From positions 1 to 64,000 of the forward strand of contig JBNLGG010000015.1 of the NCBI GenBank assembly GCA_050305935.1: a stretch of DNA of 64,000 nt, in the 5' to 3' direction. Shown here piece after piece: positions 42,610 to 50,516 of the stretch. The stretch comes from CAJXNP01 sp050305935. Its GTDB lineage: Bacteria; Bacteroidota; Bacteroidia; Cytophagales; Cyclobacteriaceae. Under the pieces are notes generated by a model. The model did not search any database, was not told where the DNA came from, and saw only the letters and a program-made list of their open reading frames with translations. Within the stretch, counting starts at the first letter, position 1. Each line of letters opens with the position of its first letter. The translations under genes and the position numbers were made by a program.

Positions 42610-45600
42610 TTATAAATCACCTTTTGGTTTCAGGTTTTTACTCAAATCCAACACTACCGGGGTGGCTATGAATATCGATGAGTAAGTACCTACGATGATA
42701 CCGATAAAAATAGCAAATGAGAAGCCTCTCAGCACTTCACCGCCAAAAACCAGGAGAATAAAGACCACAATCAGGGTTGTAACTGAAGTCATCAGTGTCC
42801 TGCTCATCGTGTTATTTAATGCCTGGTTGAAGGTATCTATGTTTTTTTCATGAGGTTTTTCTGCCAGGTTTTCACGTATTCTGTCGAATACGACCACCGT
42901 ATCGTTGATCGAATAACCGATGATGGTAAGCATCGCTGCAATAAATATCTGGTCTACCTCAAAGGCTACTCCAAATAACCTCGCAATCGCGAAGGCAGAG
43001 ATAACAAATAAGGTATCGTGGACAAGCGCTACGATCGCTCCCGAGCTGTACTGCCATTTTTTAAACCGCACGAGGATGTACAAGAAAATGACCACCAGAG
43101 AGAAAAATATCGCCCACATGGAGGAAGTTTTAATGTCATCTGCAATCGTCGCTCCTACCTTTGATGTACCCGAAATACTGAAGTGGGTATCATCTACCTG
43201 GGTGTCATCCTGGATGTATGTCAACCCGGTCATTTTTTCAACACCAGAGATCAATGCTTGCTCAACTTTTGCATCAGCCTGTTCTGTTTCATCTGCCACC
43301 AGGTAGCTGGTAGTGACTTTCACGACATTGTTTCCTCCGTAGCTTTTAACTTCCGTGCTGGCGTCTTCAAAGTTTTTGGTTAATTCTACCTTGAGATCGG
43401 AGGGCACCACCGGATTTTTAAAAGCGACGATGTATGATCTACCCCCTGTGAAATCCACACCCAGGTTTAGTCCTCCCTCCGCAATTACCAATACGATACC
43501 GGCAACAATCACGGTAGAAGAAATCATGTAAGCAATCCTTCTCTTCGAAAGGAAATCCCAGTTCAGGTTGGTAAACAGGTTTTCAGTGAAAGGAATTGAA
43601 AGGGAAATTTTGGTCTTGTCTCCTTTTTTACTCATCCATGTGAAAATCACCCTGGTAATGAATACCGCAGTGAAAAACGAACAGATAATACCGATCATCA
43701 ATGTGGTAGCAAAGCCCCTTACCGGACCAAGGCCAAATGCAAAAAGAATCACTGCCGTCAAAAAAGTAGTGACGTTGGCGTCGATGATCGAGCTGAATGC
43801 CTTGCTATACCCCAGGTCAATGGCCCTTAGCAGGTTTTTGCCTAGACGAAGTTCCTCCCTGATACGCTCAAAAATCAGTACGTTGGCGTCAATCGACATA
43901 CCGATCGTCAAAACGATACCAGCAATACCAGGTAGAGTCAGGGAAGCGGCCAAATCTGGCTGGGCTAAAATTCCCAGGATAAAGAAAATGTTAAAGATCA
44001 GTGCAACGTTAGCGACAAGGCCAGATTTTGCATAGTAGAAAATCATAAACACCACCACGATGCCAAGACCAAACAACACAGAGTTGATACCCTGCTTTTG
44101 GGCTTCCTTACCAAGGGATGGACCCACCACCGCTTCTTCGACTATCCTCGTCCTGGCAGGAAGCGCCCCGGCACGCAGTACGCTTGCCAAATCCTGTGCT
44201 TCCGTGATTTCATAGTCGCCAGTAATTCTTGACTGTCCGCCGCTGATTTCCTGCTCAACATTCGGTGCGGAATGCACCTGGTCGTCTAACACGATGGCAA
44301 TTCTATGATTAATCAGTTGACCCGTCATGCGTTGCCATTTTTTGGCTCCGGTGGCATTCATGTTCATGGAGATAGCAGGCCTGGATCGCTCGTCGAACGT
44401 TTGCTGTGCATCCGTAATAACCTCCCCGGTTAATTCAGCTTCACCCCCTCTACCAGTTCTGACAGCATACAGGTAAATAATTTCGTCGCCATCATTAGTC
44501 ACATCTGGCTTAAAATTATACAGGAATTTGATGTTGGAAGGCATCATGCCTTTCAGGTCACCATTCATTAATCGCTGCAAAATCCGATTGACTTTTGAGG
44601 TGTCTTTTAGGTTGACGATGCCGTAGGGATAGCCGATCAGTGTCAGGAATTCAGAAATCTGTGTATTGGCTAAAGAATCAATCGCCGTGGTATCAGCATC
44701 TGCGGTCAAACCGTCAGCCGAGCTGCTGTCGTTATCATCCGACAATAAGGCTGAAAACGCATCGCCTTGGTTGGATTCCGGAGAAGCCGCAGTGTCCACA
44801 CTTACTTCGGTTGAAACCAGCTTTTCTTCTTCGACCAGTTTCTCATTTAATGCCGCGATAGAGTTATCCAGCTCCGGCCACTCCACCACTTCAAGGAATT
44901 CTAATTTGGCCACTCCCTGAAGCAGCTTTCTAACCCTTGCCCTGTTTTCCACACCAGGTAATTCGATTTGTATCCTGCCTGATCCTTTAATCCTCTGGAT
45001 ATTGGGAGAGGAAGTTCCAAACTGGTCTACCCTTGCCCGGATGATCTGGAATGATCGATCAATGGCATCGTCTACCTCGGCTCTGATGATCTGTAGCACC
45101 TGATCGTCTGACATAGAACTATTGAACCGGTCCCTGTTGGCAGCGTTCAGGAAGTAAGTGTAAAGTGGGGTATTTGGGTCGATTTCCTTTAATGAAGAAT
45201 AGAAAAGATCAACAAAAGGATCCTGACTGGTGCGTTGTTTCACTTTTGCTTCGTGGATAGCCTGAACAAGTTTCGGATTACTGGCATTTCCACTCAAACC
45301 ATTGATTATGTCTTCGGGTGAAATTTCCAATGTGACGTGCATTCCACCAATCAGGTCAAGACCCAGCGAAAGTTCAGACTCTTTTACTTCTTTATAGGTA
45401 TAATCCTTTCCAAGGAATGAATATACCGGCAGATTCCACAGTGAATCCAGGTATGCCTGTCTTTTGGCAAAGTTTACAGTACCGGATTTGTCCTGGGCAT
45501 ATTCCCGTGCATCCAGGGAAATATTTCTCGCCACGAAGGTAAATTGCAGGTAGTATAAACATAAAAGTGTGATGACTATCGTGATAGCCACAATAAAACC

Positions 45601-45612
45601 TTTGTTTTTCAT
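42610..45612 (-). CDS. secDF: Protein translocase subunit SecDF (fused)
   Basis: 1000 residues, a SecD-SecF fusion as usual in Bacteroidota. It uses the ion gradient to pull secreted proteins through SecYEG. One helix at the N-terminus (about 5-25) is followed by the large SecD periplasmic domain (about 30-500), then the SecD membrane helices with IGMSIDANVLIFERIREELR (start about 565). The SecF half starts near 670 (FLSKRRIAYMIS) and has the matching GYSINDTVVVFDRIREN. A Ser/Asp-rich, low-complexity insert lies at about 260-320 in the SecD periplasmic domain. It is a single-gene unit with a bidirectional terminator after it. Confidence 0.97.
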   Translation of the reverse strand: MKNKGFIVAITIVITLLCLYYLQFTFVARNISLDAREYAQDKSGTVNFAKRQAYLDSLWNLPVYSFLGKDYTYKEVKESELSLGLDLIGGMHVTLEISPEDIINGLSGNASNPKLVQAIHEAKVKQRTSQDPFVDLFYSSLKEIDPNTPLYTYFLNAANRDRFNSSMSDDQVLQIIRAEVDDAIDRSFQIIRARVDQFGTSSPNIQRIKGSGRIQIELPGVENRARVRKLLQGVAKLEFLEVVEWPELDNSIAALNEKLVEEEKLVSTEVSVDTAASPESNQGDAFSALLSDDNDSSSADGLTADADTTAIDSLANTQISEFLTLIGYPYGIVNLKDTSKVNRILQRLMNGDLKGMMPSNIKFLYNFKPDVTNDGDEIIYLYAVRTGRGGEAELTGEVITDAQQTFDERSRPAISMNMNATGAKKWQRMTGQLINHRIAIVLDDQVHSAPNVEQEISGGQSRITGDYEITEAQDLASVLRAGALPARTRIVEEAVVGPSLGKEAQKQGINSVLFGLGIVVVFMIFYYAKSGLVANVALIFNIFFILGILAQPDLAASLTLPGIAGIVLTIGMSIDANVLIFERIREELRLGKNLLRAIDLGYSKAFSSIIDANVTTFLTAVILFAFGLGPVRGFATTLMIGIICSFFTAVFITRVIFTWMSKKGDKTKISLSIPFTENLFTNLNWDFLSKRRIAYMISSTVIVAGIVLVIAEGGLNLGVDFTGGRSYIVAFKNPVVPSDLKVELTKNFEDASTEVKSYGGNNVVKVTTSYLVADETEQADAKVEQALISGVEKMTGLTYIQDDTQVDDTHFSISGTSKVGATIADDIKTSSMWAIFFSLVVIFLYILVRFKKWQYSSGAIVALVHDTLFVISAFAIARLFGVAFEVDQIFIAAMLTIIGYSINDTVVVFDRIRENLAEKPHEKNIDTFNQALNNTMSRTLMTSVTTLIVVFILLVFGGEVLRGFSFAIFIGIIVGTYSSIFIATPVVLDLSKNLKPKGDL

Positions 45613-45688
45613 TGTATTAGTTATTTCAAATTGTTTCAGAATGATTTAAAGTCGTGAATGCTTAATTGTAACAGGAAAAAGCAATTGA

Positions 45689-46027
45689 CTAAGGAGCATT
45701 GGGGGAAATAATAAAATGGAAAAGTGTCTTAAAATATTCCTCACTTTCCTGTTGGCTGTAAAAATGGTAGCCATGCGTATTGTCAAGGACTAAGGGTAAT
45801 TCAAATTCAAAACAAAGGTCAGGGTGGAAATCTACCTGGAGCGTCTGGGAAACGTTTTTTACAATCTGGTACGAATAGTCATAGCCAGGCTTGTCATTTT
45901 CATTTTCGCCATCAGTATCAGATTGGCTATTTACCGAAATCACATCAGGGGAAAAAGCAAGCACATCGTAGCTCAAGGATGATCCCATCGCTGTGGCAAG
46001 CCATATAAATAAAAAGATTTTTTTCAC
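45689..46027 (-). CDS. Small exported protein of unknown function
   Basis: 112 residues from a GTG start (46027) with a signal peptide (KKIFLFIWLATAMGSSLSYDVLA; cleavage near 20-24). The mature part is acidic (SDTDGENENDKPGYDYS) followed by a beta-rich tail (LQVDFHPDLCFEFELPLV), and has a single Cys. A TAnnTTTG element (46050-46057) lies 22 bases before the start, supporting expression. No family is recognised. It lies between udk and secDF on the same strand, with 76 bases to secDF. Confidence 0.6.
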   Translation of the reverse strand: MKKIFLFIWLATAMGSSLSYDVLAFSPDVISVNSQSDTDGENENDKPGYDYSYQIVKNVSQTLQVDFHPDLCFEFELPLVLDNTHGYHFYSQQESEEYFKTLFHFIISPNAP

Positions 46028-46049
46028 CTGAGTTTTTAATTATGGGCAG

Positions 46050-46057
46050 CAAATGTA
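46050..46057 (-). promoter_or_regulatory. -7 promoter element (TACATTTG on the minus strand) for the small exported protein
   Basis: The minus strand reads TACATTTG, a TAnnTTTG match, 22 bases upstream of the GTG start at 46027. Confidence 0.55.
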
Positions 46058-46102
46058 ACCAATTCCCCAAAAAAAGCAATGAATGAGTCATAATAAGAAA
46101 GT

Positions 46103-46744
46103 TCAGCTATCCAATTGAGCAGACTTTCCAAGTTTATGATTTAAATAGCTGGATATTAACTTGATAGCTAAGGATATGTCGCCGGTGTTTGGGATGATCA
46201 AGTCACATGAATCCCGGTAGGGTAGGATGTGGTTGTGATAAGCAGGGTCCACATGGTGCTCGTAGCGGTAAAGCACGTCGTTCATATCATATCCCCGTTC
46301 GACAGCGTCCCGTATTATTCGTCTTTTAATTTTAACAATATTCGGAGCTTCCACAAATAGCTTCAAATCAAACAACTCTCTGATCGGCTGGTGGGCAAAT
46401 GAAAAAACACCCTCAACAATAATAATAGGAGCAGGAAGCAGGGTAATGGTCTTTGGCGCTTTGGTGCTATTATTAAACGTGTATTCTTTAAGCTCTACCC
46501 GTTCCCCTTTCTGGAGCGACTGAATATCCCGGAAAAAAGCGTCAAAATTAATTGCTTCCAGGGTGTCAAAGTTTTTAACTCCCCTGGCATCAACAGGGAC
46601 TTCTTTGATATTTTTATAGTAATTGTCCTGGGATACCTTGCAAATAGAATGTTCAGGAAGCTTTTTTGAGAGTTGATCGATAAAAAATGTTTTGCCCGAG
46701 CCGCTTCCCCCCAGCACCCCAACAATGAAAGAAGAGCCACTCAT
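46103..46744 (-). CDS. udk: Uridine kinase
   Basis: 213 residues. Udk phosphorylates uridine and cytidine in pyrimidine salvage. The P-loop GVLGGSGSGKT lies at about 8-18. The family blocks VSQDNYYKN (about 38-46), NFDTLEAINFDAF (about 58-70), VEGVFSF (about 110-116) and IKRRIIRDAVERGYD (about 138-152) are all present. Its ATG lies 5 bases after the rdgB stop, and the two genes form a nucleotide-metabolism pair. Confidence 0.94.
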   Translation of the reverse strand: MSGSSFIVGVLGGSGSGKTFFIDQLSKKLPEHSICKVSQDNYYKNIKEVPVDARGVKNFDTLEAINFDAFFRDIQSLQKGERVELKEYTFNNSTKAPKTITLLPAPIIIVEGVFSFAHQPIRELFDLKLFVEAPNIVKIKRRIIRDAVERGYDMNDVLYRYEHHVDPAYHNHILPYRDSCDLIIPNTGDISLAIKLISSYLNHKLGKSAQLDS

Positions 46745-46749
46745 CTTGT

Positions 46750-47334
46750 TTAGTCCTTCACTTTTTTCAGCAGGAAGTTACTGAGCTTTTGGATGGCCTG
46801 AAAACGATGGCTGATCTTGTTTTTTTCTTCCATGGGCATCTCTGCAAAAGAAATCTCATAACCTTTTGGCACAAAGATCGGATCGTAGCCAAAACCCTCT
46901 GAACCCCTTAGCTCCCTCAAAATTGTCCCCTGAACCCGTCCTTCAAATTGTTTTGTCCTTTTATTTCTGATGAGGGTGACAACAGTGCGGAATTGCGCCC
47001 GTCGGTCATTGAATTCTTCCATGTTTTTCAGAAGAAGGTCCATGTTGTCTTGGGAGGAGCAGGCGGGCCCGGCATACCTGGAAGAATAAACCCCCGGTTC
47101 GCCGTCAAGCGCCACTACTTCCAGACCTGTATCGTCAGCAATCACGTCTATGCCATATTTATTGTGGATAAATTCAGCCTTTTCAAGGCTGTTTCCTTCC
47201 AGCGTTTTTTGATGCTCCGGGAGTTCGCCTTCGTGGCCGATATCTTTTAGACTTAGCACCTCAAATGCCGGCCCGAGAGTATGTCTAATTTCTTTTAATT
47301 TATTTGGGTTGTTAGAAGCGAGGCAAATTTTCAT
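46750..47334 (-). CDS. rdgB: XTP/dITP diphosphatase (RdgB/HAM1 family)
   Basis: 194 residues, normal. It hydrolyses non-canonical purine triphosphates (ITP, XTP) to keep them out of DNA and RNA. The substrate loop LASNNPNKLKEIRHTLG is at about 4-20, the catalytic Asp block DDTGLEVVALDGEPGVYSSR at about 67-86, and GSEGFGYDPIFVPKG at about 150-164. An RdgB-type SHRFQA lies near the C-terminus. It is upstream of udk by 5 bases. Confidence 0.96.
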   Translation of the reverse strand: MKICLASNNPNKLKEIRHTLGPAFEVLSLKDIGHEGELPEHQKTLEGNSLEKAEFIHNKYGIDVIADDTGLEVVALDGEPGVYSSRYAGPACSSQDNMDLLLKNMEEFNDRRAQFRTVVTLIRNKRTKQFEGRVQGTILRELRGSEGFGYDPIFVPKGYEISFAEMPMEEKNKISHRFQAIQKLSNFLLKKVKD

Positions 47335-47384
47335 ATTAAAAATTTTCTGAAACAGGGATAAAGGTTCAATTTAACGCTTTCCAT

Positions 47385-47421
47385 AAAAAAAGCTTAGTCA
47401 ATATTAAATTAACTAAGCTTT
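47385..47421 (-). terminator. Terminator after the FKBP lipoprotein gene
   Basis: AAAGCTTAGT / ACTAAGCTTT forms a perfect 10-bp stem with a 13-base AT-rich loop. On the minus strand it is followed by seven Ts. It lies 22 bases downstream of the FKBP stop at 47443. Confidence 0.82.
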
Positions 47422-47442
47422 CTCTTTAATATTTCAAAAATA

Positions 47443-48309
47443 TTAAAAATCCAATAATTCCACTTCGAAGATTAAAATTGAGTTGGGAGGAATAGCACCA
47501 CCTGCCCCTCTCATTCCATAACCAAGTTTGGAAGGAATATAAAGTTTCGCTTTTGCATTCTTATTTAACAATGCGATGCCTTCATCCCAACCCGGGATGA
47601 CACGGCCAACACCTAGCGGAAATTGAAAAGGCTCTCCGCGATCTACAGAAGAATCAAATACAGTTCCATTCACAAGCATCCCTGTATAGTGTACGGTTAC
47701 TTCGTCGCCTGCATTCGGGTGCTCGCCTTGGCCTTCCTCCACGATCACATACCTTAAGCCACTTTCTGTCGTTTGATACTCCACTCCCTCGGCATCCAAC
47801 ATCTCATCAATTTGTACTAGCTGTTTTTCAAAAGCTTCGTTTTCGAGGCCTTCCATGTAAGCCTGATGATCTTCTCGGGTAAAAATATTGACTACCTTCA
47901 AGTGTGCCAGGATATTGCTTTCCGGGCTGATCGAATCAGGCAATGGTATTTTAAACGAATTTTCAAACAGATCTTTTGCATTAAATTTAAATATACCGCT
48001 ATCACCTTCATGGCACATTTTAATAGCCATCAGCATAGGAACGCTATCGGCATCCATTGCCTGATTATACATCAGGCTGTGAGGTGTTCCGGCGCTTGAC
48101 TGCCTGGAAGAGAACAGAACGGTGTCGTTTATCATATAATCTGAATGGTACATCACGATCATCCCATCAGTAATTGATTTTGCGTCTTCATTGTGTACTG
48201 CCAGATTATAACTAAAACCATTTCCGGATTCCTGAAAATCGTCTTTTTGGCTACAAGAGACTACGACTGCGGCCAAAATGACGCAGGCAGCAAAGGCTAT
48301 TTTTCTCAT
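47443..48309 (-). CDS. FKBP-type peptidyl-prolyl isomerase lipoprotein
   Basis: 288 residues with a lipoprotein signal (FAACVILAAVVVSC, lipobox Cys about 19). The C-terminal FKBP domain (about 190-288) is complete: VTVHYTGMLVNGTVFDSS, FPLGVGRVIPGWDEG and IPSKLGYGMRGAGGAIPPNS, with the active-site Tyr, Asp and Trp. Residues about 40-150 also follow an FKBP-like order (IVMYHSDY...TVLFSSRQ...MKMCHEGDSGIFKF-type blocks) without the catalytic residues, suggesting an ancient duplication. It folds or assists envelope proteins. The ATG overlaps the nrnA stop by 4 bases. Confidence 0.92.
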   Translation of the reverse strand: MRKIAFAACVILAAVVVSCSQKDDFQESGNGFSYNLAVHNEDAKSITDGMIVMYHSDYMINDTVLFSSRQSSAGTPHSLMYNQAMDADSVPMLMAIKMCHEGDSGIFKFNAKDLFENSFKIPLPDSISPESNILAHLKVVNIFTREDHQAYMEGLENEAFEKQLVQIDEMLDAEGVEYQTTESGLRYVIVEEGQGEHPNAGDEVTVHYTGMLVNGTVFDSSVDRGEPFQFPLGVGRVIPGWDEGIALLNKNAKAKLYIPSKLGYGMRGAGGAIPPNSILIFEVELLDF

Positions 48310-49343
48310 AAAACAGATTCTTTTTTATAATTTTTATTTAGTAAGTGCTTGTATTTGGGTAGGAGGCCGATGAATTTTTCCACCGTATAAGCCATGTTTA
48401 ATTCGGAAGACCCGCCTGCGGCGTTCTGATGACCGCCACCATTGAAATTTTCCTTGGCAAATTGATTGACCGGGAAATCGCCTTTCGAGCGCAGGGAAAG
48501 CTTAACGCCATCCTCTCGTTCTGTAATCATGCACGCGAATACTACGTTTTTCAAGGAAAGGGCATAATTGACCAGGCCTTCTGTATATCCTGTTTTGCAA
48601 TTAAATTTTCGCAGATCTTTTTTGGCAATAGCGAAATAGGCTGTATTAAATTCATCCAATACTGCCAGTCTTTTGCTCAATGCAAAACCGGTAAACTTCA
48701 GCCGATCAATCGAATTATTGTCATAAATCAGCTTGCCCACCTTGGCTACATCCGCCCCAAGCTCTATTAATTCGGCAGTGATCACATGAACATTCTTCGT
48801 CGTATTTGGGTGCTTGAATTGACCGGTGTCAGTCATAATTCCTGCGTACAGGCATTCGGCAATGTCTTGATCTATTAATTTCTTTTCGCCGATCTTTACC
48901 ACCAGTTCATAGACCAGCTCTGCCGTCGCAGCAGCCTCCGTACTCCAATATTCAAAGTCGGCAAACTTTTCAGGTTCTGTATGGTGGTCGATGAGTATTT
49001 TCTTTGCAGTGGATTTTTCCACTTTCTCGCCTATCGAATTCACCCGGTGAAGGCTATTGAAATCTAGACAAAATATCAGGTCGGCTTCGTTGATGAGTTT
49101 TTCGGTTTTGATATCGTTCCCTTTGGCTTCGTAGTTGATCACATTTTCGTTGCCCTTCATCCAACCAAGGAAATCAGGATAGTCCGATGGTGAAATAACA
49201 GAAACCTTGTGTTTTTTCTTTTCCAGAATACCTGCAAGTCCCAGCGACGAACCCAGCGCATCGGCATCGGGTTTTGTATGTGTCACTATAACAGACTTAC
49301 GGGGTGAGTCAATTAACTCCTTGAAATAATTGAGATTGCGCAT
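48306..49343 (-). CDS. nrnA: Bifunctional oligoribonuclease / pAp phosphatase, NrnA type
   Basis: 345 residues, normal for DHH/DHHA1 phosphoesterases of the NrnA group, which degrade short RNA and convert pAp to AMP. The first metal motif is VTHTKPDADALGSSLGLAG (about 20-38), the second FCLDFNS (about 97-103), the DHH motif ILIDHHTEPEKFADF (about 123-137) and DTGQFKH follows. The DHHA1 signature is NFNGGGHQNAAGGSS (about 301-315). It is the first gene of a two-gene unit with the FKBP lipoprotein. Confidence 0.93.
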   Translation of the reverse strand: MRNLNYFKELIDSPRKSVIVTHTKPDADALGSSLGLAGILEKKKHKVSVISPSDYPDFLGWMKGNENVINYEAKGNDIKTEKLINEADLIFCLDFNSLHRVNSIGEKVEKSTAKKILIDHHTEPEKFADFEYWSTEAAATAELVYELVVKIGEKKLIDQDIAECLYAGIMTDTGQFKHPNTTKNVHVITAELIELGADVAKVGKLIYDNNSIDRLKFTGFALSKRLAVLDEFNTAYFAIAKKDLRKFNCKTGYTEGLVNYALSLKNVVFACMITEREDGVKLSLRSKGDFPVNQFAKENFNGGGHQNAAGGSSELNMAYTVEKFIGLLPKYKHLLNKNYKKESVL

Positions 49344-49518
49344 AACCTACATCAAGCCTTGCGGCAAAAGAGACAGCAAAGCTGCGAATAAATTTTTTAA
49401 ACAAAAAATTAATTTGGAAACACCTCCGGGCGAGGAATGGTTCCGGTGGTTGAACTTTGCTGGGGACAACGCAAGCAAGAATAAGGTAAATAATCAGGCA
49501 TCAAGTCGCAGGAATTTT

Positions 49519-49526
49519 TATTTTTG
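49519..49526 (+). promoter_or_regulatory. -7 promoter element for ndk (TATTTTTG)
   Basis: TATTTTTG fits TAnnTTTG and lies 24 bases before the ndk ATG at 49551. It excludes an in-frame upstream start at 49524, which lies within it. Confidence 0.6.
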
Positions 49527-49550
49527 CCACCTAATAACAAATTTAGTTCA

Positions 49551-49967
49551 ATGAGCAATAAAACGTTTACGATGATAAAACCGGAAGCTGTAGCTGCGGG
49601 AAATATTGGGGCCATCACTAAGATGATTGAGGAAGCAGGCTTTAGGGTGGAGGCGATGAAAAAAACAAAACTTAGCCAGGAAAGGGCAGGCGAATTCTAC
49701 GCGGTACATAAAGAAAGACCGTTCTACGGGTCACTTTGTGCTTATATGTCTTCAGGTCCCATTGTTGCTATGGTGCTTGAAAAAAACAACGCAGTGGCCG
49801 ATTTCAGAAAATTAATTGGCGCAACCGATCCCACGAATGCGGAGGAGGGAACGATCAGAAAGCTTTTTGCCAAATCAATCGAACAAAATGCAGTCCATGG
49901 CTCCGATTCAGATGAAAATGCAGCAATAGAAGCTGGATTTTTCTTCGCACAAACAGAAAGGTTTTAG
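49551..49967 (+). CDS. ndk: Nucleoside diphosphate kinase
   Basis: 138 residues from the ATG at 49551 (MSNKTFTMIKPEAVAAGN). Ndk balances NTP and dNTP pools through a phospho-histidine. KPEAV is at 10-14, and the active-site His is in NAVHGSDSDENA (about 116-127), both canonical. The gene is monocistronic, with its own -7 element and a long-stem terminator. Confidence 0.97.
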   Translation: MSNKTFTMIKPEAVAAGNIGAITKMIEEAGFRVEAMKKTKLSQERAGEFYAVHKERPFYGSLCAYMSSGPIVAMVLEKNNAVADFRKLIGATDPTNAEEGTIRKLFAKSIEQNAVHGSDSDENAAIEAGFFFAQTERF

Positions 49968-49994
49968 AAAAATTTCGTTACATATAGGTAGTGC

Positions 49995-50061
49995 GGCTCT
50001 TCGGTCCAGTTTAATTTCGTTGAGGGAGATTAGAATATCGCGTGACCGAAGGGCCTTTTTT
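49995..50061 (+). terminator. Long-loop terminator after ndk
   Basis: GGCTCTTCGGTC (49995-50006) pairs with GACCGAAGGGCC (50044-50055) with one G-T pair, a 37-base loop and then six Ts. The loop is unusually long for an intrinsic terminator. Confidence 0.75.
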
Positions 50062-50071
50062 ATTGAATGAT

Positions 50072-50425
50072 CTAAAGCTCATCCAGATGTGTGTGCTTGA
50101 AACCATCAGGATATTTAAGTCCGTAATTGAAAATCCTGTCCAGGCTGGCATGTGAGAAAAGAATGATGCCTGCGAATTCCAGATAGAAATTTCCCATAAG
50201 CCATCCCGCCAAAACCAACAAGATCGCTATGCCCCGGTGGTGGAACACATTATATAAATGAGCCCCGGTTTTCTGATCAAATAAATACCCCAGCATTCCA
50301 ATGTCCGGTGTCAGGATAAATAGAAAAAACCACCACCAACTAATTCCCATCTGCTGATAATAATAGAGCGACAGACCAAAAAAGGCCAGATCTTCAAGTT
50401 TGATTAGGTTTTTCATTTTGGTCAA
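50072..50425 (-). CDS. DUF4260 family membrane protein
   Basis: 117 residues with three to four hydrophobic segments. The conserved DUF4260 pattern is visible: PDIGMLGYLFDQKTGAHLYN (about 40-59), the HH-R-G-I-A segment (about 62-67) and the C-terminal SHASLDRIFNYGLKYPDGF followed by HTHLDEL. The function of the family is unknown. The start could also be the ATG four codons further on. It is a lone gene convergent with ndk and divergent from the metal-efflux gene. Confidence 0.85.
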   Translation of the reverse strand: MTKMKNLIKLEDLAFFGLSLYYYQQMGISWWWFFLFILTPDIGMLGYLFDQKTGAHLYNVFHHRGIAILLVLAGWLMGNFYLEFAGIILFSHASLDRIFNYGLKYPDGFKHTHLDEL

Positions 50426-50495
50426 GGTTCGTTGCTTAGATAATTTTATTAGTCATATCAAATATTTTATAAAACCGCTCCGGTAATCCTTGTGT

Positions 50496-50503
50496 ATATT
50501 TGA
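50496..50503 (+). promoter_or_regulatory. -7 promoter element (TATATTTG) for the metal-efflux permease
   Basis: TATATTTG lies 14 bases before the ATG at 50517 and overlaps the longer open frame, so the shorter start is preferred. Confidence 0.62.
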
Positions 50504-50516
50504 TAAAGTTTATTTT

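Noticed and set aside
43568..44035. Plus-strand open frame of about 155 codons
   Set aside because: Antisense to the membrane part of secDF; repetitive codon shadow with no family features.
44640..44920. Foreign insertion in secDF
   Set aside because: The Ser/Asp-rich stretch is in frame and in a variable periplasmic loop where Bacteroidota SecDF proteins often carry low-complexity linkers.
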